Shown here one piece after another: positions 11,392 to 23,858 of a DNA stretch of 64,000 nt. Source of the stretch: Verticillium longisporum (taxonomy: Eukaryota; Ascomycota; Sordariomycetes; Glomerellales; Plectosphaerellaceae); assembly GCA_019188255.1 (NCBI GenBank), contig JAETXT010000005.1, positions 3,596,001 to 3,660,000 of the forward strand, in the 5' to 3' direction. Made by a program: the position numbers and the translations under genes. How positions within the stretch are numbered: position 1 is the first letter of the stretch; the number at the start of each line of letters is the position of its first letter. The notes beneath the pieces are model-generated. The model worked only from the letters and a program-made list of their open reading frames with translations. It made no database searches and was not told where the DNA came from.

Positions 11392-14345
11392 TCATAACAA
11401 GTCGTCAAAGTCATCATCCCATCCCAATTTCTCGTAAATCGAAGAAGCCTTCTTCTCCGCAGGCGCAGCCGTCTTCATCACAGGCGTCGCCGCGATTTCG
11501 TCCTCCGGCAAGCTGAAGGACGTGGCCGCCTTGACAGGCGTGTCAAAGATGTGCGCCCCGATCGGCGACGGGGAGCGCATCGCCCGCGGCCGAGGTCGCG
11601 CAGGGGTCGTCGCAGGCACGGCCAACTGCTGCCGTGCAGGTTTCCTCGCCATGAGGGGCGAGGACGGAGGTATGCTGGGTTCGTCATGCGGCTCACCGAG
11701 AGGCGCAGAGGCTCTCGGCCTCGAGGGTGTCGCTTTGACGGCAGACGATGAGAACGACCCGAAAAAGTCGGACGTGCTCCGTCGCTGCGCTGTCGAGGGG
11801 ATCATTGACGCGCTCGACGGCGGGATGGACATGGCTGGCATCTTTGCGCTGCCGCCGCCTTCGGCCAAGGCGTCGCGGAATCGGTTGTTGGCAGGCGTGG
11901 CCTTGACCTGCACCGACTGGAAGAGGGGGTGCCGAACGGGCTTTTTCGTTTCTATAATGCAATCAATGGTCAGTCGTGGGTTCATTTGGGACATGGAAGA
12001 TGACGCACTTCTCGTATGCGACAGGCCACCGGACGTCCTCCGTTCCGCAGCTTCGACAACGTCCAGATTGGCCATTTCCCGGTTCGGCTTCCTCAGCACG
12101 CTTATAGCATTCCGCAATTCGGCATCGACAATGGCCTTCTTCTGAGCCTTGACATCGCCGAGAGCAGTCATGCTGCTGCTTCTCGACAGAACTCTCGACC
12201 TCTCGGAGAGGGAGCCTGGTTCAGCCTTGGCCATGCCACTCAGGAGCGACTGATCGCTAGACTCTCGCTTCAGGGCAGGCAGCGTTGACGAGGTGGCCGA
12301 CCTCATCAGTGCGATGGCGCTGCCTGGCCCCCGAGACACGCTACGGCGAGACTGTTCCTTTGCCAGTTCCTCCTGGATGCTCTTTGCTGCCTTGGACGCT
12401 GATATGTTGCGTTTCGCAACTACGTTTGTCTTCGATTTTGGCTTGGAGCTTGATGAAGGTTTTGTCTGCTTTGGCTTAGGGGTGGGGATGATGACGGGCC
12501 CTCCAAGTTTCCGGTTGATTCCGTCGCACAATTCCGGAAGGCGGGCAGCAAAACTGAACGTGATTAGCAGGAGCCCTGTGGTGGTGTAGCATGATAAACT
12601 TACAACTGCATAATGATATCAGTGCAAAAGTCCTTCAAGGGGTCCGCCGAAGCCTTTTGGCCCAGCTTGGTTCCATCCGCCTGCGTCACAACTTGCGTAT
12701 CTTCGAGTAACCTCAGCTCGTCAGAGGCCGTGGATTGCCAGATGCACAATCGATCGGCGTGCACGTCAACAAGCACCGGGAGCTTGTGTTTGCTGCGCTT
12801 CTTCACAGGCTGTGATGCAGAGCCTTCCTTGTTTTCTGTTGGTGCGAGTCCTGGCAGTTGGCTTTCCTCTTCGTTTTCCTTGGGTCGCAGAGGCTCCAGG
12901 CTCAGAATCTCCAGAATGAGAATCATCTGGAGTTGCGTCTCTCGAGTTCGGAGGAGGTCCACGTGCGAACGAATTTGCGCCGGTGTGATGCTTGCGTCCT
13001 CATCCGCGATTTCAGGTCGATTTGTCGTCCACCATGTCCGAACAACGCTGTCCTCGGTGGGATACAGACCATCTTTGCCGAGCTTCATCTTCTTGGGTTT
13101 CCTTTTCTTTGCTTTGCTGCCGTCATCTGAGCTCTCAACATGCGTCTTCATCTTGGAGATGATGTCAGGGATCGTCTCCCTATACTTCTTGTCTAATTGT
13201 ACCGTCGTCATGATCTGGCTGGTCAGGTACCCGATGAGGTCGTCCATGCTGAGGTTACCATCGCAGTCCATGTGAAAAGCCGCTCTGGCTCGCGACAAAG
13301 GGCCTTTGGCAAAGTACGCCAGCGAACCCTGCGTTGGTTAGCTGGATAGCATGAAAGCAGCAACTGCAAGAGACGCCTGCCTACCTTGGACTTGTAAAGA
13401 ACTTCCAAGTACTGCGCCCTGATATTGTTGAACATGTCCTCAGCCGTCGGCGAGGCCATGACATCCTCCATCAGCGCCGGAGCCAAAGCAGGGACTTGTT
13501 CGACCACTGCCGCTACGCCATGCGCCAGACCCGCCGTCTTCTTCTCTCCCACCACAGTCTGGCTCAGAGGCGTCGGCGGCCTGGAAGCGTCATCGTCGGA
13601 CCGGATCCTCTTCTCGGCGCGCCCGGTCTCCTCCACTGTCGCAGTCGATTGCGACCTCGCCCTCTTGCGCACGATAGATTGAAGCGCCTCGATCGCGAGC
13701 TTCTTCTCCTTTTGTTCTTTATGCAGCTGCGGCGTCGTCAGCGGCACGGCCTGCGGTCCTTGCGGGCTCGGTCGCGACTTGGCGATCGTCTGGCTCGCCA
13801 CGGTCGCCTTGGCGGCTAGCTCTTGCACGTTGGCCCATGGTCCCAACTTGCACACGGTGAAGAGGTTCTTATCGGCTCGTTCGACGGCATACAGCGTTTT
13901 CGAAGACTCGTTCCGGGCGATGAGGAGACTCGGCCTGTCAGCCATGCGGTCTTCGAGATCGAGGATCTTGATGTGGGATTCGTAGAGTCGGCTTGAGGGC
14001 AGATCCCCGTTGGGCGAAAAGAGGTCGAGGAGGGAAAGGGACAGCTCCTCGCGGGGAATGAGCATCAAGGGCTGCAGAGTGGAAGGTCTGGCCACGGCAT
14101 TGAGACGATACGGCTCGGGGGTTGTCAGATTGTGTCTAGTGAGTGCGGTTGTGGGGGCTACCGACCTTGACGACGATATACGACTTGAGGAGGTGCTCCA
14201 GTGCGCTGGAGCCCCGCCGTCCCGCCGTCTTGGAAATCTCGCCGAACGCCGCATCGTGGTTCAGTAGACTGTCAGAGCTGGGCGTGAGGATACCTGAGCC
14301 TGGACGGGACGCGTCTGAGGGTGCAACAGGTCGAGAGGAGGACAT
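11392..14345 (-). CDS. sld3: DNA replication initiation regulator Sld3
   Basis: CDK target that brings Cdc45 to the loaded MCM helicase at origins. Exons are 14345-14166, 14071-13385, 13328-12604 and 12553-11392, about 917 residues with no frame breaks. The first junction gives SYIVVK|PLMLIPREELSLSLLDL. The central Sld3-type domain includes RLYESHIKILDLEDR, MFNNIRAQYLEVLYKSKGSLAYFAKGPLSRARAAF, WWTTNRPEI and DFCTDIIMQFFAARLPELC. The C-terminal third is Ser/Pro/Lys-rich and disordered, with many S/T-P sites as expected of a CDK substrate, and ends in an acidic WDDDFDDLL motif. An alternative in-frame ATG lies six codons upstream at 14363. The first intron (94 nt) uses a GTCGGT donor, chosen because it alone gave a continuous conserved frame. 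Confidence 0.85.
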
Positions 14346-14716
14346 GGCTGGGTGGGGGCCCAATCCATGGATTGCAGGTCATTTGCGAGGTCGTGATGAA
14401 GAGCCGAGTATCGATACCACGTTGGAAAAGTAGAGCGGCAGGCGGACGTGCAGCGTTGCTGTGCAAAAGATTGACGTCAAGCCATCATTGCGGTAAGGTG
14501 GAATTGCAAGTGTGGCGCCGTCACGCGTCGGGGCGCGTCTCATCGTGCATCGACGCGCCTCTGTGGTGCCCCTCCAACCATAGTTCTCCGAGCACAGTCC
14601 CAGCCATTCGTCTGCCTCCAAGCGGGTTCTCCATGTTGCCCAACAAATGTTTTTACAATTTCCAAAGTTTCAATGCCAAAATGAAAGGGATCCAAGGCGA
14701 ATTCGGCAAAAGATTG
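14346..14716. other. sld3 upstream region
   Basis: About 370 bp between the sld3 start and the 3' end of the tRNA gene. No gene is supported; it should hold the sld3 promoter. The T run just past the tRNA end (TTTT on the minus strand, near 14708-14711) is a likely Pol III terminator. Confidence 0.5.
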
Positions 14717-14808
14717 GGCGCCATCCGGGGATTGAACCCGGGACCTCTCGCAAGCAATGCTTCAGGGTGTGACCCTAAGCGAGAATCATACCACTAGACC
14801 AACGGCGC
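14717..14808 (-). tRNA. tRNA-Pro(AGG) with a 20-nt intron
   Basis: On the minus strand the acceptor stem GCGCCGT pairs with ATGGCGC (one G-U). The D arm contains the A box TGGTCTAGTGGTATGA. The anticodon stem CTCGC/GCGAG closes a TTAGGGT loop with anticodon AGG. The T arm holds the B box GGTCCCGGGTTCAATCCC. A 20-nt insertion after position 37 (TCACACCCTGAAGCATTGCT) sits at the canonical eukaryotic tRNA intron position. A TTTT terminator follows a few bases beyond the 3' end. A TATATAAATA stretch lies roughly 60-70 bp upstream. Confidence 0.96.
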
Positions 14809-17800
14809 GTTTGCGAACAAATTCCTAACTGGGTCAGGAGCCGGTCGATGCGGAACCAGCCCAATTTGATTATTTATATACCCTTCATCTTGCGCGCTGA
14901 CTTGCCCAGCCCATGCTCGAGTTCTACATCTAACAACGTCGAACAGCCAACACCAATAGCGTCGCTGCAGTGCATGAGCGATGTACTTCATGATATATTT
15001 TCTCTTTTCATGATATTTTATATCCGAGCTGCTTTGTTGGTCTGAGATCCTAACTTGTCAAAATGTGCATGCGTGGCTTCGATAGCTGTTTTCCATGTGA
15101 ACGGGCTTCACTGCCGACGCCAACCTTACCTGTAGCTATGGCCGTGCCTGAGACCTCTGGATCATAGACTCGGTGGCGTGAGTGAGATGAGGTGATTTAT
15201 ATGTGTCTTCACCTATCTATGTGCTTCCTACGATCAGTGTGATCCCCTTCCACTGATCACCCTCAAAGGCAATCCCCCATTTGGCCCAACGGTTACTCCC
15301 TATATTTCCGTCTGAGGACTCGGCTCTACGTCTGTAACAAGCGTCTGGGGGAAAAAAGAGCACGGGCAGCGGCGATTGCCTGCATAGCAATTACACGAAC
15401 ACAGAAGACGCGATGAGAGTGATCTCCGAGATTCTTTGAAATCACCATCCTGGGTTTACCGCTTACAAGTCTCCTCTTAGCGGAATGTTGCGATCCGAAC
15501 TCATCACACACAAACATCACCCATGTCTTGCAAGGACAATGCATTCCCGTGTGTTGTTTAGGAACTTGATCCTCCTGGATATATCTGTGTTGGTCACGAG
15601 TCTTTACACCATCGGTCAGCTGACACCGTCACTCTATCACAGTCATGATATTTGATGAACTATCAACTTCCCAATACGTGAGCCTCACCTGACAAGCAGC
15701 ATCGCTACACGCCCCGCCAAGTGCGTTTGTTGCTTATTATCAGCATTGAGACAATTGTCTGTGATGCAGCCCTGCAACCTGCCACTTCCACAGTCCTTCG
15801 CAACACCGCATATTCCGCCCAGGCCTGTAATAAGACGCGGCGTCTATCAACATGAACGAAGCGGCCCCCTACACTATCACAGAATGCACACCGAGAGCAT
15901 GCAAAGTCCGAAAAAGCATGGTTTGCTCCTTGCCAGCGTGAGACAATGTGGCGAGGGGTCGACATCGAAAAAGACCCCGATAACACCCGCAGCCTCAAGC
16001 ACATTGCGGCCTGGTTGTTGGGAAATCCGGCGAGAGCCATGGGGATATCCAAGAACATGATGCGGGTCACTCAAGCATGTCAAGTGGAACCTGCAGTCAC
16101 ACTACGCATCACCAACCATTGCGTACTCACATCGGATCTACTGCGAAGAGGGGAGATCCCCCCCATCTTATCTGAGACCAATGTTTCATAAGCCTCTGAC
16201 CGGTCTGGATCCAGTGAGCAAGCTGAGCACGGCGGTGAAGATCAGAAAGAGCCAATAACGATACCGGAGCGACAAAAGAACATCCATCAAAGGTGTGCCA
16301 TCACGAGACAGGCGACGAGACAGGTAGGGAGAGCCCTTCTTTCCTCCTCATCACCGGGTTTCACGCACGGGTCGCGACTCATCTAGTGAGGGAGCGGGTT
16401 TGCGGAAGGGTGTGCTCGAGCCGCGGAGAGACTTTTGACGGGAAAGCATGAGCAAATGGAGAGGTGGACGTCATCCCGAGAAACCAGCCGATGATTTCTT
16501 CGACTGCGGTTGACACTCGGCGTGTTCGTTATAGAGACGACCGAGGCGGGCCAGCTCTGACACGGAGCGACAACTACTGTGTCGCATGTTACCAAGGGCC
16601 ACGAATCAAGCTGGTTCTTGTCGCGGACCGCTTGTTTCGTTCTACCCAGGTTGACAGCAAGGACACAGGGCAACTTCAAGCTCGTGCAGGCCGCACCCGA
16701 TTCTTAGAGAGGCCGGTTCTGGGCACCGGGGGGTTTGTTCGCACAGCCCGATAACCCCGAGTTGCTCGTTGGATACTACTGGGACACCTGTGGCACCCGT
16801 ACAGCTATCGCACTGCGGATCATCCAGCCGCAAAAGAAAAAGTGTGCATAATCGCGGGGTCGTCGTTGGGTGCCCGATCTGTGAAGACCGGACGCCCCGG
16901 GTCAAGACGTGGGCAACCTGAACAAAGTGTGGTTGCGATGCAGTTGCACCCCCATCCCCTCTCGACGCTTTCAGAAGACCCTCTTCGATCAAGAGGCCAT
17001 GACGATCTCGTCTGAAGACGGCCATCGTCAGTAGTGTCTGACTCCGCAGATAGCGTGCTGGTACCTGGCAGGGCAAAGGCGTGCAGAAGAAGACTAGAAT
17101 AGTACGCAGTGGGCGGATGTGCCTTGTATTCACGACCGAAGAGGAGGCTAAGGTAGGGAGAGACGGTGGGTGGTGGTGCACAGTAATGGTCTCGACGTGA
17201 TGAGCGAATGGCAAACGAGGGAAAAAGGAGGTCAATGAGCGGTGAATACCACACCAGACACACGGCACCACACCACCACCAGGCTCAGAAGGTCAGCAGG
17301 TCACTCTGGAATGCGGCTGGTCCCTGGCGGAGCGTGGAGCTAATGCCAGGTCCCAGGTCCAGGTCTCGATCGCCCTATGTGGGCCAGGTCAAGGTCGGGT
17401 GTTAGTGTGTTTTAGGGGTGGAACGGTGGGAGGCGCGAGATGGCTGGCGTGCGACTCCGACACGTTGCCAACGTGATTGATCGATCAGCATCCGTCGTCG
17501 TGAGGAGGGGAAAAACGAAAGACCAGACAGGTCTCAGAAGACGGCCCGTGAGGATTCGCGATCGAGATGGTAATCAATCTTGGTGTTGGCGTGAGCCATG
17601 TCGCATGCACCGCATTGCGATAGAGCTTCTTTTGCGGACTGCAAATGCCATCAAGTGGACGTGAGCATCAAGAGGTCTCCCGGCCACCTGCTTCCGTTGG
17701 ACGGGATGGACATGTCAAATCCCATCTCGGCCAGCTGTCCGGGCGTTTGATCTCCGTCGCGTCGCATGCGAATTGGTAGGTGGTGTTGAGCACAGCTTGC

Positions 17801-20800
17801 CGCGGCAGGCAGCATGATCTGCTGCAAGCACTTCTGGGCACCCACGCCCACGTCAACGCCCACGCCTTTCGCTCGGTGCGGGCGAGCTTATCAGGATGCG
17901 AGTCTGGCGGGCGTGCCTGGAAGCTAGGTCGCTCCGAGTCGGCTAGCAACAAGGCATGCGCATACCCAAGAACGGCACCGTGGAGCCTGGGAAGATCGTG
18001 GGTGGTGTCGTGAAGAGGCATGCCGTCGATTCGTATCAGCTGCTCCACCAGCGCAAGTAAAGATAAACCCTGTCGTGCTGAACCCCTCTCTTCTTGCACG
18101 ATGTTGTGATCTTCACGATGACGGAGGTATGATGTCCAAGTATGAATTGGTCGTGGTCCACGCCAAAGGAGGGACCGGAGTGATGTCCGTCCGTCCACCC
18201 ACCACCACTTCAGGTTTCGACCCCAATCCTGACATGATCACGCCGACCTTTGGCGGTGCCCATTGTTCTCATTGTCCGTATCTGCCGGGTCACGAAGGTG
18301 AGCGCCTGGACATCTCATCTCGCCAAGGCACGAGCCGAAGTCGATTCTAGAGAGAAACAGGTATGGCTCTTCGCCATGGAGGCAGAGCGAGGGTGGCAAG
18401 GCTCAGGGCTGTACTCGACAGAAGGGGGAGGAGGAGAAAATTGCTCCCCCTCCTCCCTTTGCGGACGGACGGTGGTGGTGATGGGTGATGTGGTGTGGGT
18501 GGTATGGTGTAGAGCGAGGCGCTTGGTGTACAGTAGTGGCGGACTGGCAAGCCCACACAGTCCTTGGGAAAGACCTAAGTTGGACTGTGGCGCCTGTTAG
18601 CGTATCTGGGCGGGTGGCTGGCTTGGTGGCTCTCTGGTCATGACCACTGGCACCATGCGGCCATTGCTTTTCATCCATGGAGGAGGGGGAGGGGGGTGCG
18701 GTGCGCCCCTAGCTACAAGACAACCGCCCGAAAAGAGAGCAGTATCTGGCAGGCTGTTTCTCTCGGATGTCGCTTGCTTCCGTGACATGCGGGGATGAGC
18801 ACAAGAAGAAGGAAAGAAGGCCAGCGGCAAGACATCTATACGGCGAACGGACCCTCGCAGGCCCTCCCTAGCCTCGATGCTCGAAATTGAGATGGCCAGT
18901 CGAACACTGTCCGAAGGGGTCAAGGCTCACGGCTCCAAGGCTGAAGGCTCGTGAAGGAGAAGAAAAGAAAAGAGGATCGTCGCGTCGGTGATCAGTGCCA
19001 ACGGAAGCTGCTACTTTTTCGATCGAAATACTCCGACAGACGCAGCACTCATGAAGGGGTAGATGGCGGCGTGTTTCCTTGTTTCCTTGGCTCCAGATGT
19101 CGGCCTTGGAAATGGCTGGGACGAGGTTGCATTGTCATTTGCGGCGCCATTGCCAGAGTGACATTGGATGCCGACTTGGCTGAACAGTTCGTGAGAGCGA
19201 GATTGGGAAGGAGGGGGGCCCGTGCAGGTGGAGGCTGGAACGTCACTTCATCCGACTGACAGTCAGTTCGAATTGCACCACCACTGTACAGTACCCGTGC
19301 CCTGACCATGAAGAACATGTGGATACCTAGGTAGGTACCTAGGCTGAAGCCTCTAGGGGCTCACGTGTGCTCCTTGGTGAATGTGTAGGTACATGTTTGG
19401 CCCAAGCTCCTTAACGACGTGTTCCTTCCCTGCCCCACGCCGAAATATGATAGACCTGGGGGTAGGCGCAGGCCACACAGAGGTCAATTCCCTTGGGGGG
19501 TTTACTGGGTTCCAGGTAGTTGCGAGGGAAGAGGAAAGGAAGGATGCAGCAAGGTGCACGGTGAGCGGAGAATTTCCCAGACCCCCTCCCAATGCGCCCA
19601 TCCACTCCATCCACCTCCCCTTCCCTGTGCAACAGCAATACATGTACCAATGACCGAAAGCCTACCAACCAGTCAATCGCCTATTTTCTCTGACCGAGAT
19701 CTGGAATAAGAAATGCTGCTGTCAGACTGCAAGGCAGCCCAACACCACGGCTGTCCAGACCTATCGAATTGCATTTGACAACTGGGAAACAACCAACAGA
19801 CCGAATGTGGTAAGACGCATGCCACACCAACAGCAGTCCAATCGAGCCTGTCCACGACCTGCGCTGTTTCAGCGCGGCGGCTTTCCACTGTATGGACCGC
19901 GTCTCATTGGACTGCCCCACGACTGGATCGTGGCCTGACCCGACCCCAACCTCGACCTGACGACCTGCACTGAAGAGGAGCTCAACGACGCCAAGAGGCC
20001 GCAAAGGAGGGGGAGGAGGGGGGGAGGAGGCTCGTTTCGCTTGTCTTTGCCATCACCAGTTCGCTTGTCTCGCTGGTCATCCAGCCTTCTTCGTCAACCC
20101 ACCAATCCACCTACCGAATCCATGCCCACTTGTTCCAGACCACGACACGCGGGAAAAGTCTGGAGGGCTTATCGGGCTTGCCAGCTGCTTCATCCCACGA
20201 TGCCTCCAATCCACCGCACCGTGCTCCATTCGATCTGCCCGCCCGACCTCCACTTTTGGTGCCAGCAACGTGCGCTACTCGACGGCTGAGGACACAGCCG
20301 ACCTATGGCGAAACTCCATCAATGTCCGCCGAGCCAGCCTCTTGGATTCCTCTTGTCGTTCTTCAAACCGTCGTGACTCGTTCACCGCTTCTCGCCGCCG
20401 CTGCGACCGCCACAGCGAGTGACACCGATGATACACCACGCATTCCCCCCTTTCACTGAGGTCTATGGCGGGGCTGAGACCATCTCACACTCCTTGTTGA
20501 CCGGTGTGCTGCTGACTGTCTTGTACAGTTTCACTTCCCATGTGCTGGTGTAGTCCCTCTCTTCAGTCATACATCATCCGTAGTCCATTCGACGCGGGAA
20601 ACGAGTCAGAGCAAGAGGAAACATGACCCAAAAAAATAGTCCGACATTCAGTGCTGCGACAGCTCGCGCCAGCTGGTGCATTGGGATCACATTGAGGTCG
20701 GTTCGGGTTCCCGCTTTTTCCACGACCACCGTACCGTGCCGTGCCGCCTTGACAAATATGCCTGTGCTGTTCTGCGCAATCGACTCTCGAGCTCCCGCAA

Positions 20801-22943
20801 TCGAGCGTAACAATCTCGACCTGTCAAGATGCGGTGCTACCCTGAGTCGGTGTTGGCATCGCCGTGACCAGTAGACCATTCGTTACATTCCGGACCCTGT
20901 GCCTGCACGCACATACATGTACACGCTGGTCCTTGTGGCCAACAAACTTGATCGAAGGCTCAGGCTCAGAGCGTGACGGTAAAGCGTCGTTCTAGCGTCG
21001 CTGGCCGCTCTGCCACGCCGTGCTATGCCCCTCCTTCGCCAATCTATCTATTCGAGCCCGAGACTACCCTGTTTGGCTGTTCCTGCGCCTGTTCCTGCGC
21101 CCAGGCCAACACGACGGCCAGCAGCAGGAACACATGGCACCATCCAGGCCCATCCGTGGCCATGCGACCCTTTTTGGCCCTGACATTGAGGACCTGGTGC
21201 CTGACTAGCGGGCAGGCCGTGGCCGCGGCCCTTTCCTTTCGCTGACGCTATCCTCGGCCTTGTGAGCCAGACGCGAACAGCAGATGGTGTGCGCTCGCAA
21301 TATACTGCATTCTCCGGTCACCGTCAGGCTGGCGTGTGTTCAGCTTCGTCCCCTCGTCGTGGCGCCAGCAGGCTCACGGAACAACGCCACAAACTTAAGC
21401 CAGTTGCAAATCGTCGATATGCTTCACTTCACCCTTTCGCAGTTCTGGTCGTCCCATCTCTGAGACCTGTCGTCTAACCACCGTTCAACGCAAAGGTGAC
21501 AAATCGCCGTCATCAAGCCGACATCAAACGGCTTACAAGACAGTCAGCCTCGTCAACAGGGGTACCGCTGTCATTGAACCTACACCGCACATCACGTAGA
21601 GAGGTGATCGAGCCAAGAGGGGGAGGGAAGAGGCTCGAGAGGTAGAAGAGGATACACCCCCTCCCGCCCGGCCCGTCACCGTCGCTCATTGCGCGTCGAC
21701 ATGCAACCCCTGCCCAGCTGCCAACCTGTCCATCCTGGCCCTCCCCTGCAGGCACTTCAACCTCCTCCGAAGGTCCACCTGCACCACCACCACCACCAAC
21801 TTGTCTTAAACGCCAATGCGTTTCCGCTCAACACCAACGCCCACTTCACCCGCACATCATGGTGCATCAGCTAACCTGCGGCAATATTCACCAACCCCGG
21901 CCTCCACGCCCGTGCCCGGATATACAGTAGTACTGTAATAGCTCCCAGGTCTACCCAACCCTGCACTGCCGTGTGGTAGCCAGAGGTGTTCCGCACCCCC
22001 TCCTGGCCCCCCACGAGGCCCGCAGCACCTGCAGCTCATTTGCACCCCCCGCCACCCGTCACCGCCGCTCAAAGTACCGTCGCTTATATAGGAAACCCGC
22101 CTGCCTCTTGAGCTCACCACTCATCCCCAGGCTTCTGCCGTTTGCCTCAAGGTCATCCAACCTGGCCGACCGACTCCCGCGTTGTTCATCATTGAGTCGG
22201 AAACCCTATCGACAATCGATACAGTCCTGCGTACCGCCGAGCAGCTAAACGTTCATGTTGGTTTCCCCTTGTGTCCCTCTGCTCCTTTGTGCTCGTCACC
22301 TCCCCACCCATGAGATGTCAAATTCGATCTTATTCTTGTGCCTTGGTCTATGATCTTGGTCTACGGATTCGATACGTGTGACCTCGCCGCCACGGATGAG
22401 ACTTGGCCATGGTTTCCTTCAGGGACAGTCGATGTGTGGGTCAGCTTGGGTAGAGAGGTTTCGACAGACCATTTGGACTGCAGCGACAGTCCACGCAGCA
22501 TAGGCATGGTATATATGCAGTGCCTGCCTATCTGTCCCTCTCTGCAGCTCATCCGCTGCAACATCTTCCTCTCTCCCGCCCACTACCATTACCGTTTCCA
22601 TGGCTTTTATAAAACAGCTCATCAAAGCGCTTGCTAACAAGGCCATCTTTCACACAGTGTCATCTCGAACCACGCTCGCTCTCGTGTTTCGTTTCACGAT
22701 ATTTGACTCTCCGGGAACCTCAGCGCTCTCTTGAACCTTTGTGTCTTCCAACAGTGTTTGAAGCCCGGCTCCAACCTTCCGTCAGAGGTCACGAGCTCAC
22801 CGATCTCGAATCGCGCACCCCATCGTCTTGGTGAACCTCGCGTGCTCGCCTTCGGCACACCCCATGTGTTCCAACCACATGCGGTGACGATCACCGCTAC
22901 TTTTCCGTCCCCCGCGAATTCTTCACTGACGCCACATTTCGCC
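14809..22943. other. Gene-free stretch of about 8 kb
   Basis: No coding gene is supported. ORFs here reach about 210 codons but show no family signature, are low in complexity, and overlap one another on both strands as chance ORFs in GC-rich DNA do. No further tRNA, 5S rRNA or snRNA was recognised. It separates the divergent sld3 and membrane-protein genes. Base composition does not shift to the AT-rich look of RIP-mutated transposons. Small items: TACCTAGGTAGGTACCTAGG at 19324-19343, GA/CT-rich tracts near 18420-18460 and a CAC repeat near 21780. Multi-exon genes with very short exons or long noncoding RNAs cannot be ruled out by eye. Confidence 0.55.
22864..22887 (+). promoter_or_regulatory. 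Short upstream ORF before the membrane-protein gene
   Basis: An ATG 80 bp upstream of the proposed start opens an eight-codon frame (seven residues plus TGA) that stops 56 nt before the main ATG. If the transcript starts upstream of it, it could lower translation of the main ORF. Function is inferred only from position. Confidence 0.35.
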
Positions 22944-23858
22944 ATGACACTATTGTCGGCGGACGAACCCGGCTATTCAGCCCCCCACGTTGACGGCAAC
23001 GGCCAAAAGCAGCATGAACCTGACCGAACGCTCGCCATTGCTCTCAGCACGGTTCTTTCTGTTCTGGCCGTGGCTTTGATAGGAGGCACCATACTTGTGT
23101 GCTACCGTTACCGACAAGGACGTCTTCCTTTCATCAATCGTGGCATCACGCCCATCGATGACGAGGAGATTGAGTCTTGGAAGTCCAGAAAGGAAGATGA
23201 AGACGCCTTTGAGAAGGTCCCTACCTCCCTGACCAAGCACGTATCGACAGCTTCGCTCAAGAAGCCGCCGAGTGTGGTCATTTACCAGAACCACAACCAA
23301 TACCAGCCTCGAGCCTCGGGGGAGAGCCAGTCGCCACACTCATTCACATTCACCAACGGCGGGAAGAAGAGCATCGAGATCCCGCAAACGCCCGTCCTCG
23401 CTCGTGCACCGAACTCGCGGCCCGGGTTGACGGACGAGGCTGTTCAGGGCGATGAAGCTTTTATCCCCAGCCCCAAGCGGCAAACATCCCGACTCTCCAA
23501 ATACCCACCCTCATCATCTGCTACATCGCCTCGTGGCCACCACGGAAGGACACAGAGCTCGCGCAGTAGCTTCAGCTTTGGTGGTAGCAGTGTTCGCGAT
23601 CAGTGGTACGGCTATGGCCACAGCTTCTACTCGGACGCGGAGTTTTCCCCTCGCTCATCAAATGAGCAGCTCGGCGGTTTCACCCAGCACGGCTTCCATG
23701 GTTCTTCGGCCTCCTTCTCGGAGCAGCGAAACCACCACCGTGTCTTCTCTACATCATCAGTCCCACCCAGCATATGCCTTGATGACGAGGTTCCGCTGGG
23801 CGGGCTCTCACCGCCGCCTGCCGTCCCACAGTCAGAGATTGGCCGGGCTATCGGCTGA
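22944..23858 (+). CDS. Single-pass membrane protein of unknown function
   Basis: I do not recognise the family. The single exon encodes 304 residues, starting at the first in-frame ATG after the upstream open frame. Residues about 1-29 are short and polar with no typical signal peptide. Residues about 30-52 (LAIALSTVLSVLAVALIGG) form one strong membrane segment, followed by the basic stop-transfer cluster YRYRQGR. This favours a short outside N-terminus and a cytosolic tail. The 250-residue tail is rich in Ser, Pro, His and Gln, contains many S/T-P and RxxS-type sites (for example SPKRQTSRLSKYPPSSS), and looks disordered and heavily phosphorylatable. Such architecture is common in fungal sensors and adaptors, but nothing here fixes a role. 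It stands alone after an 8-kb gene-free upstream region. Confidence 0.75.
   Translation: MTLLSADEPGYSAPHVDGNGQKQHEPDRTLAIALSTVLSVLAVALIGGTILVCYRYRQGRLPFINRGITPIDDEEIESWKSRKEDEDAFEKVPTSLTKHVSTASLKKPPSVVIYQNHNQYQPRASGESQSPHSFTFTNGGKKSIEIPQTPVLARAPNSRPGLTDEAVQGDEAFIPSPKRQTSRLSKYPPSSSATSPRGHHGRTQSSRSSFSFGGSSVRDQWYGYGHSFYSDAEFSPRSSNEQLGGFTQHGFHGSSASFSEQRNHHRVFSTSSVPPSICLDDEVPLGGLSPPPAVPQSEIGRAIG

Noticed and set aside
14809..22943. RIP-degraded transposon in the gene desert
   Set aside because: The DNA stays GC-balanced with no TA-rich bias or long AT block, unlike RIP targets.
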